Position numbers and translations under genes: made by a program | Assembly (NCBI GenBank): GCA_016278265.1 | Contig: JADQCE010000002.1 | Location: 496,001-560,000 of the forward strand | Direction of reading: 5' to 3' | DNA: 64,000 nucleotides | Source of the DNA: Halothiobacillus sp. | Lineage (GTDB): Bacteria > Pseudomonadota > Gammaproteobacteria > Halothiobacillales > Halothiobacillaceae | Part shown: positions 38,412 through 46,340 of the stretch, piece by piece | Layout of the letters: every line of letters starts with the position of its first letter | Position numbering within the stretch: position 1 is the first letter of the stretch | Notes under the pieces: generated by a model | The model's input: the letters and a program-made list of their open reading frames with translations, nothing else | The model's database searches: none | What the model was told of the DNA's origin: nothing

Positions 38412-39689
38412 GTGAAACCCTTCAAGAAAACCGCCCTCGCGGCGGCTGTGTCGCTGTCGACGGCCGTGATGGCCGGCCAGGCTCAGGCCGCCGGCTTTGC
38501 CTTGATGGAGAAGGACGCCACCGGCCTCGGCCAGGCCTTCGCCAATCTGGCCACCGGCAACGGCGAGTCCAGCGGCCTGGTCGGCAACCCGGCCGCCATG
38601 ACACAGGTCGATGGCACCGCTGTCTCCGGCGGCGTGAACTACGTCATGCCGTCGTTCGAACTGCAGCCGGGCGCGGCGTCAAGCGGGGGTGGATCGACCG
38701 GTCTCGGCGGCGATGCGGGCGAATCGGCTGCCATCCCCAATGCCTCGATCGTCCATCAGCTCAATGAAAAGACCCGTGTGGGCATGGCGCTGACCGTGCC
38801 CTTTGGTTTGGCCACCAAGTACGACGAGGGTTGGTTGGGTCGTTACCACGCGATCGAGAGCCACATCGAGGTAATCGACATCAGTCCGTCGGTTAGCTTC
38901 GATGTCACGCCGGCTTGGACGGTGGGTGCTTCGATCAACATCCAGCGTGCCGAGGCAAAGCTGACTTCCGCAATCAATTCCAGTGCGCTTGCACCAAGCC
39001 AGTCAGATGGCCATGTTGAGGTTGAGGGGGACGACTGGTCGATCGGGTATAGCCTCGGTGCGTTGTGGCAGGCGAGTGAGGCAACCCGTATTGGTGTGAC
39101 CTATCACTCAGGAATAAAGCATGAGTTGTCCGGGGATGCGGACTACACGATGCCGGCCGCTCTGGCGGCCTTGCCAAATTTTGCCGACAGCCCGGCGAAG
39201 GCTGACCTTGATCTTCCCGCGAGCGTCGCGGCGAGTCTGACGCACGAATTCAGCGATACGCTCACCGGTTCGTTCGGCCTGCTCTGGACCGGCTGGTCGA
39301 GCTTCGAGGAGCTCAAGGTTGAGCAGAGCGGTGGTCGCGAAGCGATCACGACCGAGAACTGGGAGGACACCCTGCGCGTCGCGGTGGGTGGCGAATGGCA
39401 GTTCGCGCCGCGCTGGACGCTGCGTGCCGGTGCCGCCTACGACCCGACCCCGGTGCCAAATGCCGAATTCCGCACGGCGCGCCTGCCGGACTCTGACCGG
39501 ACGTGGGCGTCCGTGGGGCTGGGTTACGAGATCAACAAGCAGTGGTCGGTGGACGTGGGCTACACCCACATCTGGCTTAACGACAGCACGATCGACAACC
39601 GGACGGAGTCGGATATTCCCGATACGCTGCAGGGACAGTACAAGGGCAAGGTCGACATCCTCGGCCTGCAGCTGAACGCGCACTTCTGA
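38412..39689 (+). CDS. FadL/OmpP1 family outer-membrane long-chain fatty acid transporter
   Basis: 425 residues. Sec signal peptide ending AGQAQA (cleavage near residue 26), after which the mature protein opens with AGFALMEKDATGLGQAFAN: the FadL hatch-domain start (usually AGF/LxLxExxxxxxGxAxAG). NPAAMTQ and PFGLATKYDEGWLGRYHAI are family hallmarks, and the C-terminus ends ...QLNAHF with a terminal Phe, as in beta-barrels. Codons in about 38955-39190 are less GC-rich than in the rest of the gene. It follows the acyl-CoA ligase by 113 bp. Confidence 0.92.
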   Translation: MKPFKKTALAAAVSLSTAVMAGQAQAAGFALMEKDATGLGQAFANLATGNGESSGLVGNPAAMTQVDGTAVSGGVNYVMPSFELQPGAASSGGGSTGLGGDAGESAAIPNASIVHQLNEKTRVGMALTVPFGLATKYDEGWLGRYHAIESHIEVIDISPSVSFDVTPAWTVGASINIQRAEAKLTSAINSSALAPSQSDGHVEVEGDDWSIGYSLGALWQASEATRIGVTYHSGIKHELSGDADYTMPAALAALPNFADSPAKADLDLPASVAASLTHEFSDTLTGSFGLLWTGWSSFEELKVEQSGGREAITTENWEDTLRVAVGGEWQFAPRWTLRAGAAYDPTPVPNAEFRTARLPDSDRTWASVGLGYEINKQWSVDVGYTHIWLNDSTIDNRTESDIPDTLQGQYKGKVDILGLQLNAHF

Positions 39690-39766
39690 TCGGGGAGGGC
39701 AGGCCGATGCCCGAGTGCATTACTCGGGGGACGCCTGTCGCATTCAGCGCTATGATCTAGGCTTGT

Positions 39767-39795
39767 GACGGCCGGGCGTTCCGGCCCGTCTTTTT
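39767..39795 (+). terminator. Terminator after the fadL-like gene
   Basis: GACGGCCGG (39767-39775) pairs with CCGGCCCGTC (39781-39790, one bulged base), followed by TTTTT. A TATGAT -10-like box lies at 39751-39756, just before it. Confidence 0.7.
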
Positions 39796-39815
39796 ACCCC
39801 AAACAGAGGTGACCG

Positions 39816-40052
39816 ATGCAGGTAGACCATCACGATCTGGCGCACGAATTCCCGGAGTTCAAGGAGCGCATCCACGAGCTCAAGACCAGCGACACTCATT
39901 TCCACAAGCAGTTCGAGCGTTACGACGAGCTGACCAAGGAAATCGAGGGGCTGGAAAAGCAGGATGAGCCGGTCACCGACGAACACATGGAAGAGCTCAA
40001 GAAGCAGCGCCTCGCGCTGAAGGATGAGCTCTACGCCATGCTCAAGGGCTGA
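39816..40052 (+). CDS. DUF465 / YdcH family protein
   Basis: 78 residues. HHDLAHEFPEFKERIHELKT and FERYDELTKEIEGLE, then EELKKQRLALKDELYAMLK: the small helical-hairpin YdcH family. Function unknown. A GAGGTG ribosome binding site precedes the ATG. It lies between two terminators. Confidence 0.9.
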   Translation: MQVDHHDLAHEFPEFKERIHELKTSDTHFHKQFERYDELTKEIEGLEKQDEPVTDEHMEELKKQRLALKDELYAMLKG

Positions 40053-40075
40053 TCGTCCCGCGGATGGCCATGCCG

Positions 40076-40110
40076 AGGGCCCGCCTGATGCAGGTGGGCC
40101 CTTTTCTTTT
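40076..40110 (+). terminator. Terminator after the DUF465 gene
   Basis: An 11-bp stem, AGGGCCCGCCT (40076-40086) with AGGTGGGCCCT (40092-40102), loop GATGC, then TTTCTTTT. Confidence 0.9.
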
Positions 40111-40140
40111 GTCGGTCGGTGGCGTGAGGGGAGGCAGCCG

Positions 40141-40536
40141 ATGCGGGACTTGAAGGCCGGAACGGCCTATTTCCTTTGGGTATTCGGCGCGGGGTTTGTC
40201 CTCGGCGTAGTGCGCGAGCTGTGGCTGACCCCCTGGCTGGGTACGCGCGTCGCGGAGCTGGTCGAGATGCCGGTGATGCTGGTGGTGGTCGTGCTGGCCG
40301 CCCGCTGGACGGTGCGTCGCTTCGCATTGCCGGGGAGGATGCCCACGCGCGTGGGTGTCGGGCTCTTGGCCGTGGGGTGGCTGCTGCTGGCGGAGATCGT
40401 CCTCGTACTCGGTCTGCGTGGACTGACGCTGGCGGAGTACCTGGGTGGACGTGACCCGGTCGCCGGCATGGCCTACGCGCTCAGTTTGCTCCTGATGGCG
40501 GCGATGCCGTGGTTATTGGGCCGGGCAGGGCGGTGA
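40141..40536 (+). CDS. Conserved hypothetical membrane protein
   Basis: 131 residues from ATG 40141, preceded by GGGAGGC. Four predicted membrane segments: about 8-26, 42-55, 70-91 and 107-126. Distinct features are VLGVVRELWLTPWLGTRVAELVEMP and VLAARWTVRRF. I recognise the general pattern from other proteobacteria but know no function. It converges on purN with 61 bp between them. Confidence 0.72.
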   Translation: MRDLKAGTAYFLWVFGAGFVLGVVRELWLTPWLGTRVAELVEMPVMLVVVVLAARWTVRRFALPGRMPTRVGVGLLAVGWLLLAEIVLVLGLRGLTLAEYLGGRDPVAGMAYALSLLLMAAMPWLLGRAGR

Positions 40537-40597
40537 GGATTCTCTCCCGCTGGTCGCCGGAAACCACGGCGACACGGCACCGAACGTCCAGAGCGGC

Positions 40598-41263
40598 TTA
40601 CGGACTTGGCGGGACGATCAGTGCGCCAGAGGCATCGACCACGGCCGGGCTGGTCTGCGTAGCCGCCCCGTCGAAGTCGATCTTGCCCTTCACCAGCCAG
40701 TCGATCGCCAGTGGATAGATGCGGTGCTCGACGCCATGGATGCGCTGCTTGAGCGACTCGACGTCGTCGTTGTCGAGTATCTCGAGGCGGCCTTGCACGA
40801 TCGGCGGGCCGGCATCCACCGTCGGGGTGACGAAGTGGACGGTCGCACCATGTTTCAGGTCGCCGGCTTCCAGTGCCCGGGCGTGGGTATTCATGCCCGG
40901 GTATTTCGGCAGCAGCGAGGGATGAATGTTGATCAGCCGGCCGCGGAAATGGTCGACGAAGCCATCGGTGAGGATGCGCATGAAGCCGGCCATGATGATC
41001 CAGTCGGGCCGCGCCTCGTCGATGGCCTCGGCCATGGCGGCATCGAAGGACTCGCGGTCGGCATAGGCCTTGTGGTCGATCAGGCGGCAGGGGATGCCGT
41101 GGCTGGCGGCGCGCTCGAGGGCGTAGGCGCCGGGGCGGTTGACCACCAGCAGCACGATCTCCGCATCCAGCCGGCCGTTCTCGCAGGCGTCGATGATCGC
41201 CTGGAAGTTCGAGCCGTTGCCGGAGGCCAGTACCACCAGCCTCGCTTTGTTCGCCGCTGCCAT
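40598..41263 (-). CDS. purN: Phosphoribosylglycinamide formyltransferase
   Basis: 221 residues. Transfers formyl from 10-formyl-THF to GAR in purine synthesis. Motifs: LVVLASGNGSNFQAIIDAC (phosphate-binding), MRILTDGFVDHFRGRLINIHPSLLP with the catalytic Asn and His, and HGATVHFVTPTVDAGP with the catalytic Asp. Start overlaps the purM stop by one base, so purM-purN are translationally coupled. Confidence 0.97.
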   Translation of the reverse strand: MAAANKARLVVLASGNGSNFQAIIDACENGRLDAEIVLLVVNRPGAYALERAASHGIPCRLIDHKAYADRESFDAAMAEAIDEARPDWIIMAGFMRILTDGFVDHFRGRLINIHPSLLPKYPGMNTHARALEAGDLKHGATVHFVTPTVDAGPPIVQGRLEILDNDDVESLKQRIHGVEHRIYPLAIDWLVKGKIDFDGAATQTSPAVVDASGALIVPPSP

Positions 41264-42312
41264 CAGCGGTAGGTGACGGGCTCGCCGTTACCCCGCTCGA
41301 CGATCTCGCCGATCACCCAGGCGTTCTCGCCGGCCGCCTGCATGGCCGAGACGGCCTTCTCGGCCTGGTCGGCGGCGACGATGACCACCATGCCCACGCC
41401 GTTGTTGAAGGTGCGGCGCATCTCCGCGATCTCGACGTTGCCCTGCTCGGCCAGCCAGTCGAACACGGTCGGGCGCTGCCAGCTCGACCAGTCGATCGCC
41501 GCGGCCAGGTGATCCGGGTAGACGCGCGGCAGGTTCTCGGTCAGCCCGCCGCCGGTGATGTGGCTCATGGCGTGGATGTCGACCTGCTCGCCCAGGGCCT
41601 GCAACGACTTGGCGTAGATGCGGGTCGGGGCGAGCAGTTGCTCGATCAGTTGCTTGCCCTCGGCGCTGTTCCAGTCCGGCTGGGCGCGCTCGATGACCTT
41701 GCGGATCAGCGAGTAGCCGTTGGCGTGCGGACCGGAGGCGGGCAGGGCGATCAGCTTGTCGCCGGCGGCCACCTTGCTGCCGTCGATCAACTGGTCCTTC
41801 TCCACCGCACCGACGGCAAAGCCGGCGAGATCGTAGTCGCCTTCCTCGTACATCGAGGGCATCTCGGCGGTCTCACCGCCGATCAGGGCGCAGCCGGCCT
41901 GCTCGCAGCCATTGGCGATGCCCTCGACCACCTGGGCGGCGACGTCGACGTCGAGCCGGCCGGTGGCGTAGTAGTCGAGGAAGAACAGCGGTTCGGCGCC
42001 GGTGACCAGGATGTCGTTGACGCACATGGCGACGAGATCGATGCCGATGGCGTCATGCTTGCCGAGATCGATCGCCAGGCGCAGCTTGGTGCCGACCCCG
42101 TCGGTACCCGAGACCAGTACCGGCTGCTTGAACTTGGATGTATCCAGTGCGAATAGGCCGCCGAAGCCGCCCAGGCCGCCCATGACCTCGGGGCGCTGGG
42201 TGCGCTTGACCGCCGGCTTGATGCGTTCGACCAGGCTGTTGCCGGCATCGATGTCGACGCCCGCGTCGCGGTAGGTGAGGGGGGTGTTTTCCGGGGGAAT
42301 TTCCTGGGACAT
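41263..42312 (-). CDS. purM: Phosphoribosylformylglycinamidine cyclo-ligase
   Basis: 349 residues. Makes AIR from FGAM with ATP. Starts after a short leader with [21 protein letters not shown], then [49 protein letters not shown] and the C-terminal [13 protein letters not shown] and [12 protein letters not shown]. Divergent from the DUF2007 gene, which is the usual arrangement's neighbour site for a shared control region (42313-42423). Confidence 0.97.
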   Translation of the reverse strand: MSQEIPPENTPLTYRDAGVDIDAGNSLVERIKPAVKRTQRPEVMGGLGGFGGLFALDTSKFKQPVLVSGTDGVGTKLRLAIDLGKHDAIGIDLVAMCVNDILVTGAEPLFFLDYYATGRLDVDVAAQVVEGIANGCEQAGCALIGGETAEMPSMYEEGDYDLAGFAVGAVEKDQLIDGSKVAAGDKLIALPASGPHANGYSLIRKVIERAQPDWNSAEGKQLIEQLLAPTRIYAKSLQALGEQVDIHAMSHITGGGLTENLPRVYPDHLAAAIDWSSWQRPTVFDWLAEQGNVEIAEMRRTFNNGVGMVVIVAADQAEKAVSAMQAAGENAWVIGEIVERGNGEPVTYR

Positions 42313-42423
42313 GTCGGTAGGCTGAACGCTTGGATTGGAATGGCGCGTAGTCTACATCAATCTCGGCTTCCCGCGCCCCCTGCCGGGTGTCCGGAACGCG
42401 CGAATCAACCCACTGGAGCGGAC

Positions 42424-42768
42424 ATGAAGACCATCTATCGGGCAGCGGACATCCTCGAGGCGCATATCGTCTGCGGCATGCTGAATGCCGAGGGCATCGA
42501 GGCCGAGGTGGCCGGCTTCTATCAGCAGGGTGCGGTGGGCCAGCTGGCCCCGCAGGATTTCGCTCGGGTGATGTTGCTCGACGAGCGGGACGAGGATCGG
42601 GCCGAGCGCCTGATCGCCGACTACGAGCAGCGCGATCCCGATCCACCGGGTCAGCATGAGCAGTCGAGCGAGGAGGGCGCGCCGGAAGCGGAAGAATCGT
42701 CACGGCTGGCCTGGTGGCTGGTGATTGCCGCCCTGGTGGTGCTGGTGGTGAGCTGGGGGATGTCATGA
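42424..42768 (+). CDS. DUF2007 domain protein with a C-terminal membrane anchor
   Basis: 114 residues from ATG 42424 (GGAG upstream). MKTIYRAADILEAHIVCGMLNAEGIEAEV is the DUF2007 (putative signal-transducing, ferredoxin-like) domain start. A Glu/Asp/Pro-rich linker (about 70-95) joins it to one membrane segment at the C-terminus (WWLVIAALVVLVVSWGM). Function unknown. Confidence 0.85.
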   Translation: MKTIYRAADILEAHIVCGMLNAEGIEAEVAGFYQQGAVGQLAPQDFARVMLLDERDEDRAERLIADYEQRDPDPPGQHEQSSEEGAPEAEESSRLAWWLVIAALVVLVVSWGMS

Positions 42769-42793
42769 GACAAACACGAGTGAAAGTGCGAAT

Positions 42794-42830
42794 GATAACC
42801 GTTTGTATATTAACAAGTTAGCGTTATCTA
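42794..42830 (+). promoter_or_regulatory. AT-rich control region of the HiPIP gene
   Basis: A markedly AT-rich stretch in a GC-rich genome. A promoter can be drawn as TTGTAT (42803-42808), 16-bp spacer, TATCTA (42825-42830). It is flanked by the inverted pair GATAAC (42794-42799) and GTTATC (42823-42828), and TTGT/ACAA arms lie between, all possible operator elements. Confidence 0.45.
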
Positions 42831-42900
42831 AATGGTTTTCCTGCGGGTGGAAAGCGCGCTACAGTCGAGAGGCTGTCAATCCATCCAAGGGAGAGGAAAC

Positions 42901-43245
42901 ATGACGGATAAGCAATCATCGGAATTTGATGTGCCGATGGATCGTTCGCGCCGGCGCTTTGTGGGTGGGGCACTGGCCTCGGCCGTGATCCCGCTGATGG
43001 CGATTGCCCCGGCGCGGGCCCAGGAACTCGAGCGGTTGTCCGAGGACGACGCCATGGCCAAGTCGCTCCACTACAAGCACGAGGCCAGCGAGGTCGAGCA
43101 CGCGTCCTACAAGGAGGGTCAGACCTGCGCCAACTGCGCGCTCTACAAGGCCGATGCGGCCGGTGACGGCTGGGGCGGTTGCGCGATTTTCCGCGGCAAG
43201 GCGGTCAAGGGCACCGGCTGGTGCAGTTCCTACGTCAAGGGATGA
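42901..43245 (+). CDS. hip: High-potential iron-sulfur protein (HiPIP), Tat-exported
   Basis: 114 residues from ATG 42901, with GGGAGAGGAAAC upstream. A twin-arginine signal (RSRRRFVGGALASAVIPLM, residues 15-33) ends at ARA (38-40). The mature domain has the four cluster cysteines, Cys76, Cys79 (CANC), Cys94 (GGCAIF) and Cys108 (GWCSSY), and the conserved Tyr in LHYKHEASEV. HiPIPs carry a [4Fe-4S]3+/2+ cluster in the periplasm and pass electrons from the cytochrome bc1 complex or sulfur oxidation to terminal oxidases. Confidence 0.95.
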   Translation: MTDKQSSEFDVPMDRSRRRFVGGALASAVIPLMAIAPARAQELERLSEDDAMAKSLHYKHEASEVEHASYKEGQTCANCALYKADAAGDGWGGCAIFRGKAVKGTGWCSSYVKG

Positions 43246-43281
43246 GTCCTGCGGCCGGGATCGTTTGATCTGGCCACACAA

Positions 43282-43318
43282 CAAGAAAACGGCCCGGGAG
43301 TTCCGGGCCGTTTTCTTG
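43282..43318. terminator. Bidirectional terminator between HiPIP and glnS
   Basis: A 16-bp perfect stem, CAAGAAAACGGCCCGG (43282-43297) with its complement at 43303-43318, loop GAGTT. T-rich on both strands, so it can end the hip and glnS transcripts. Confidence 0.9.
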
Positions 43319-43360
43319 CGTCTGCTCAAAGCGTGACGGGATTCACGCCAGGGGCGTGGC

Positions 43361-45076
43361 TTATTTTCCCTGCCCCCAGGAATCGCGCAGTGTCACGGCC
43401 CGGTTGAATACCGGGCGCTGACCGGGGGCGTGTTCCTTCTGGTCGGCGACAAAGTAGCCGTGGCGCTCGAACTGATAGATCGATTCCGGCTCGGCATTCG
43501 CCGCGCGCGCCTCGATAAAGACGCTCAGGGTATGGATCGAGTCGGGGTTGAGATCGTCGAGGAAGTCGCGCTCGACGTCCGGCTCGTCGCCTTCGCGGCG
43601 CGCGCCCGGGGCCGGGACATTGAACAGTCGGTCGTATTGGCGGAGCTCGGTCTCGACGGCATCACGCGCCGACAGCCAGTGGATGTTGCCCTTGACCTTG
43701 CGCGCGTCCGAGCCCGGTGTGCCGGACTTGGTGTCCGGGTCGTACTCGGCGTAGACGCAGGTGACGTTGCCGTCGTCGTCCAGGTCGTGGCCGACGTGCT
43801 TGATGATGAAACCGTAACGCAGGCGCACCTCGCCGTCGGGCTTGAGGCGGAAGTACTTCTTCGGCGGGTCGAGCGCGAAGTCGCCGCGCTCGATCCACAG
43901 CTCGCGGGTGAGTGTGACCTCGCGTTTGCCCCAGTCCGGCTTCTGCGGGTGGTTGGGGGCAAAGCACGTCTCCTCGTGATCCTCGGGGAAGTTCACCAGC
44001 ACGAGCTTCAATGGGTCGAGCACCCCGATGCGACGCTCGGCCGACTCGTTGAGCGTCTCGCGCATGCAGTCCTCGAGCACGCCGAAGTCGATCAGGCTGT
44101 CGGACTTGGACACGCCGATGCGGTCGGTGAACAGCTTGAAACCCGCCGGGGTGAAGCCGCGACGACGCGCGCCCTTGAGCGTCGGCATGCGCGGGTCGTC
44201 CCAGCCGTCGACAAAGCCACCCTCGACCAGTTGGATCAGTTTGCGCTTGGAGAGTGGCATGTAGGTGAGGTTCAGCCGCGAGAACTCGATCTGCTGTGGC
44301 AGCGGGCGCTCGAAGAAGCCCAGGTCCGCAAGCTTGTCGATGAACCAGTCGTACAGAGGACGGTGATCCTCGAATTCCAGCGTGCACAGCGAGTGCGTGA
44401 CCCCCTCGATGGCGTCCGACACGCAGTGGGCGTAGTCGTACATCGGGTAGATCGGCCAGTCGTCGCCGGTGCGGTGGTGATGTGCATGGCGGATGCGGTA
44501 GATGGCCGGATCACGCATGTTGAGGTTCGCCGCGGCCATGTCGATCTTCGCCCGCAGGATGTGCTCGCCGTCCTTGAACTCGCCCGCGCGCATGCGGGTG
44601 AGCAGATCGACGTTTTCCTCGATCGAACGGTCGCGATAGGGGCTGTTGCTGCCCGGCTCGGTCAGCGTGCCGCGGTTGGCCCGCATCTGTTCGGCCGACT
44701 GGGAATCGACGTAGGCCAGCCCGGCCTTCACCAGCGCCACCGCGCCTAGGTAGAGCGTCTCGAAGTAGTCGGAGGCGAAGTGCTCGTGCGCCGGGTCACG
44801 AAAGCCCAGCCACTCGATGTCTTCGCGGATGGCATCGACGTACGCCTGCTCCTCCTTGACCGGGTTGGTGTCATCGAAGCGCAGGTGGCAGATGCCGTCG
44901 TAATCCCGTGCCAGGCCGAAGTTTAGGAAGATGCTCTTGGCGTGCCCGAAGTGCAGGTAGCCGTTGGGCTCTGGCGGGAAGCGCGTGGTCACCTTGCCGC
45001 CGTAGGTGCCCTTCTCCTGGTCGGCTTCGATGCGGTTGCGGATGAAGTGACTGATCGGCTCGTTGGATTCGGACAT
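43361..45076 (-). CDS. glnS: Glutamine--tRNA ligase
   Basis: 571 residues from ATG 45076 (SESNEPISHFIRNRIEADQE); the frame is open to 45127 but without family similarity. Class I synthetase: the HIGH-type motif PPEPNGYLHFGHAKS, then FDDTNPVKEEQAYVDAI and YPMYDYAHCVSDAIEGVTHS. The KMSKS-type motif reads PLSKRKL rather than the VMSKRKL of E. coli. The two C-terminal beta-barrels bind the anticodon. Confidence 0.97.
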   Translation of the reverse strand: MSESNEPISHFIRNRIEADQEKGTYGGKVTTRFPPEPNGYLHFGHAKSIFLNFGLARDYDGICHLRFDDTNPVKEEQAYVDAIREDIEWLGFRDPAHEHFASDYFETLYLGAVALVKAGLAYVDSQSAEQMRANRGTLTEPGSNSPYRDRSIEENVDLLTRMRAGEFKDGEHILRAKIDMAAANLNMRDPAIYRIRHAHHHRTGDDWPIYPMYDYAHCVSDAIEGVTHSLCTLEFEDHRPLYDWFIDKLADLGFFERPLPQQIEFSRLNLTYMPLSKRKLIQLVEGGFVDGWDDPRMPTLKGARRRGFTPAGFKLFTDRIGVSKSDSLIDFGVLEDCMRETLNESAERRIGVLDPLKLVLVNFPEDHEETCFAPNHPQKPDWGKREVTLTRELWIERGDFALDPPKKYFRLKPDGEVRLRYGFIIKHVGHDLDDDGNVTCVYAEYDPDTKSGTPGSDARKVKGNIHWLSARDAVETELRQYDRLFNVPAPGARREGDEPDVERDFLDDLNPDSIHTLSVFIEARAANAEPESIYQFERHGYFVADQKEHAPGQRPVFNRAVTLRDSWGQGK

Positions 45077-45178
45077 GCTTGCTCGATGGCCTCGGCTGGC
45101 TCGGGTGTATGTAGAGGAAGCGGGCATTGTACGAAAAATCGGGCCGCCCGCCGCGGTTCCGGGACGAATGCGGGTCGT

Positions 45179-45760
45179 TCAGCCATCCCAGCGCTCGATC
45201 ACGGCCTGGCGGCGGCGCTTGCCGCGCGTCGGGGCGCCTTCCGTGATCTGGCCGATATTGATCAGCCCGATCAGGCGCTCGTTCTCGGCCAGGCCCAGGG
45301 GGCGCATGACGTTCTCGTCGTAGACCCGCAGGCCGGTCAGCCAGATGGCGCCGAACCCCAACGCCTGGGCGGCGAGTAGTACCTGGTGGGTCGCGATGCC
45401 AGCAGAGAGCAGTTGCTCGATCTCGGGGATCTTGGCGTGTTCGGGTTCCTCTCGGGCGATTGCGGCGATGATCATCGGCGCTCGCTGCGCACGGACTCGT
45501 TCGCGCTCCAGGGTTTCCTCCTTGGCGTCGGGGTCCTTCTGGCGCATTGCCTCGACGAAGATTTCTCCAAGACGGTCGAGGGCCGGGCCGTCGATGACCA
45601 GGAAACGCCACGGGTGAAGCCCGCCGTGATCCGGCGCGCTTTCGGCGGCCTGGAGGATGCGCTGGAGCGTGTCGTCGTCGGGCGCCGGCCCGGTCAGACA
45701 GCTCGGCGGCGTGGAGTGGCGGTGAATCAGGGCGTCCACCAGATCATGCTGTTCGGTCAT
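45179..45760 (-). CDS. Nitroreductase family protein (YdjA-like)
   Basis: 193 residues from ATG 45760; an alternative start at 45802 would add 14 residues. Small FMN-dependent nitroreductase fold: LIHRHSTPPSCLTGPAPDDD, ILQAAESAPDHGGLHPWRFL, IATHQVLLAAQALGFGAIWLTG and ENERLIGLINIGQI. The compact length and the HGGLHPWRF motif match the YdjA group. Substrate unknown. It diverges from infA. Confidence 0.9.
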   Translation of the reverse strand: MTEQHDLVDALIHRHSTPPSCLTGPAPDDDTLQRILQAAESAPDHGGLHPWRFLVIDGPALDRLGEIFVEAMRQKDPDAKEETLERERVRAQRAPMIIAAIAREEPEHAKIPEIEQLLSAGIATHQVLLAAQALGFGAIWLTGLRVYDENVMRPLGLAENERLIGLINIGQITEGAPTRGKRRRQAVIERWDG

Positions 45761-45890
45761 GGGATTGGGATCTCGATATCCGGTTGGGCGATTTTCGTTC
45801 ATAATGGCGCCCGGTCGACTTGATTGGCCATCGAACGGGCCACCTGTCTCAACATTCTGATATAGGGCGTGGCTCGAAAGGGGCGTTTTC

Positions 45891-45919
45891 TTGGCGCGAG
45901 CTCGGTTTTCGTCGATAAT
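45891..45919 (+). promoter_or_regulatory. Promoter of infA
   Basis: TTGGCG (45891-45896), 17-bp spacer, GATAAT (45914-45919), about 31 bp before the infA start. Confidence 0.75.
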
Positions 45920-45949
45920 CACGCCCCATTTCAACCTGCTAGAGGATTT

Positions 45950-46168
45950 ATGGCAAAAGAAGATTACATCGAGATGCAGGGCGTGGTGATCGACACCCTG
46001 CCGAACACCATGTTCCGGGTCGAGCTGGAAAACGGCCACGTGGTGACCGCCCACATCTCCGGGCGCATGCGTAAGAACTACATCCGCATCCTGACCGGCG
46101 ACAAGGTCACGGTGCAACTGACCCCGTACGACCTGACCAAGGGTCGCATCTCCTTCCGCTCCCGCTGA
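45950..46168 (+). CDS. infA: Translation initiation factor IF-1
   Basis: 72 residues from ATG 45950, the usual length, with AGAGGA upstream. [20 protein letters not shown], then [20 protein letters not shown] and [20 protein letters not shown]: the OB fold that occupies the 30S A site during initiation. The clpA-infA pairing on opposite strands is typical of gammaproteobacteria. Confidence 0.97.
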   Translation: MAKEDYIEMQGVVIDTLPNTMFRVELENGHVVTAHISGRMRKNYIRILTGDKVTVQLTPYDLTKGRISFRSR

Positions 46169-46283
46169 TCCCGCGCCCGCTCTAACGAGCCGGTCGCCAC
46201 CGATCCCGACGGACGATATCACCCGGCCGCGCCTTGCGTGAGCCGGGCGAGCGCGTTTGTGCGCGCGAAACTATCCGAACAAG

Positions 46284-46312
46284 AAAAACGGCGCCCGAAT
46301 CGGGGCGCCGTT
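46284..46312 (-). terminator. Terminator after clpA (minus strand; may also end infA)
   Basis: AACGGCGCCC (46287-46296) with GGGCGCCGTT (46303-46312). On the minus strand TTTCTTG follows, giving the T run. Confidence 0.85.
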
Positions 46313-46340
46313 GGTCGTTAATCGGCTCGCTTGCCCGACG

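Noticed and set aside
42794-42812. Classical Fur box before the HiPIP gene
   Set aside because: Only part of the 19-bp consensus matches and the palindrome is not kept, so only a generic control region is claimed.
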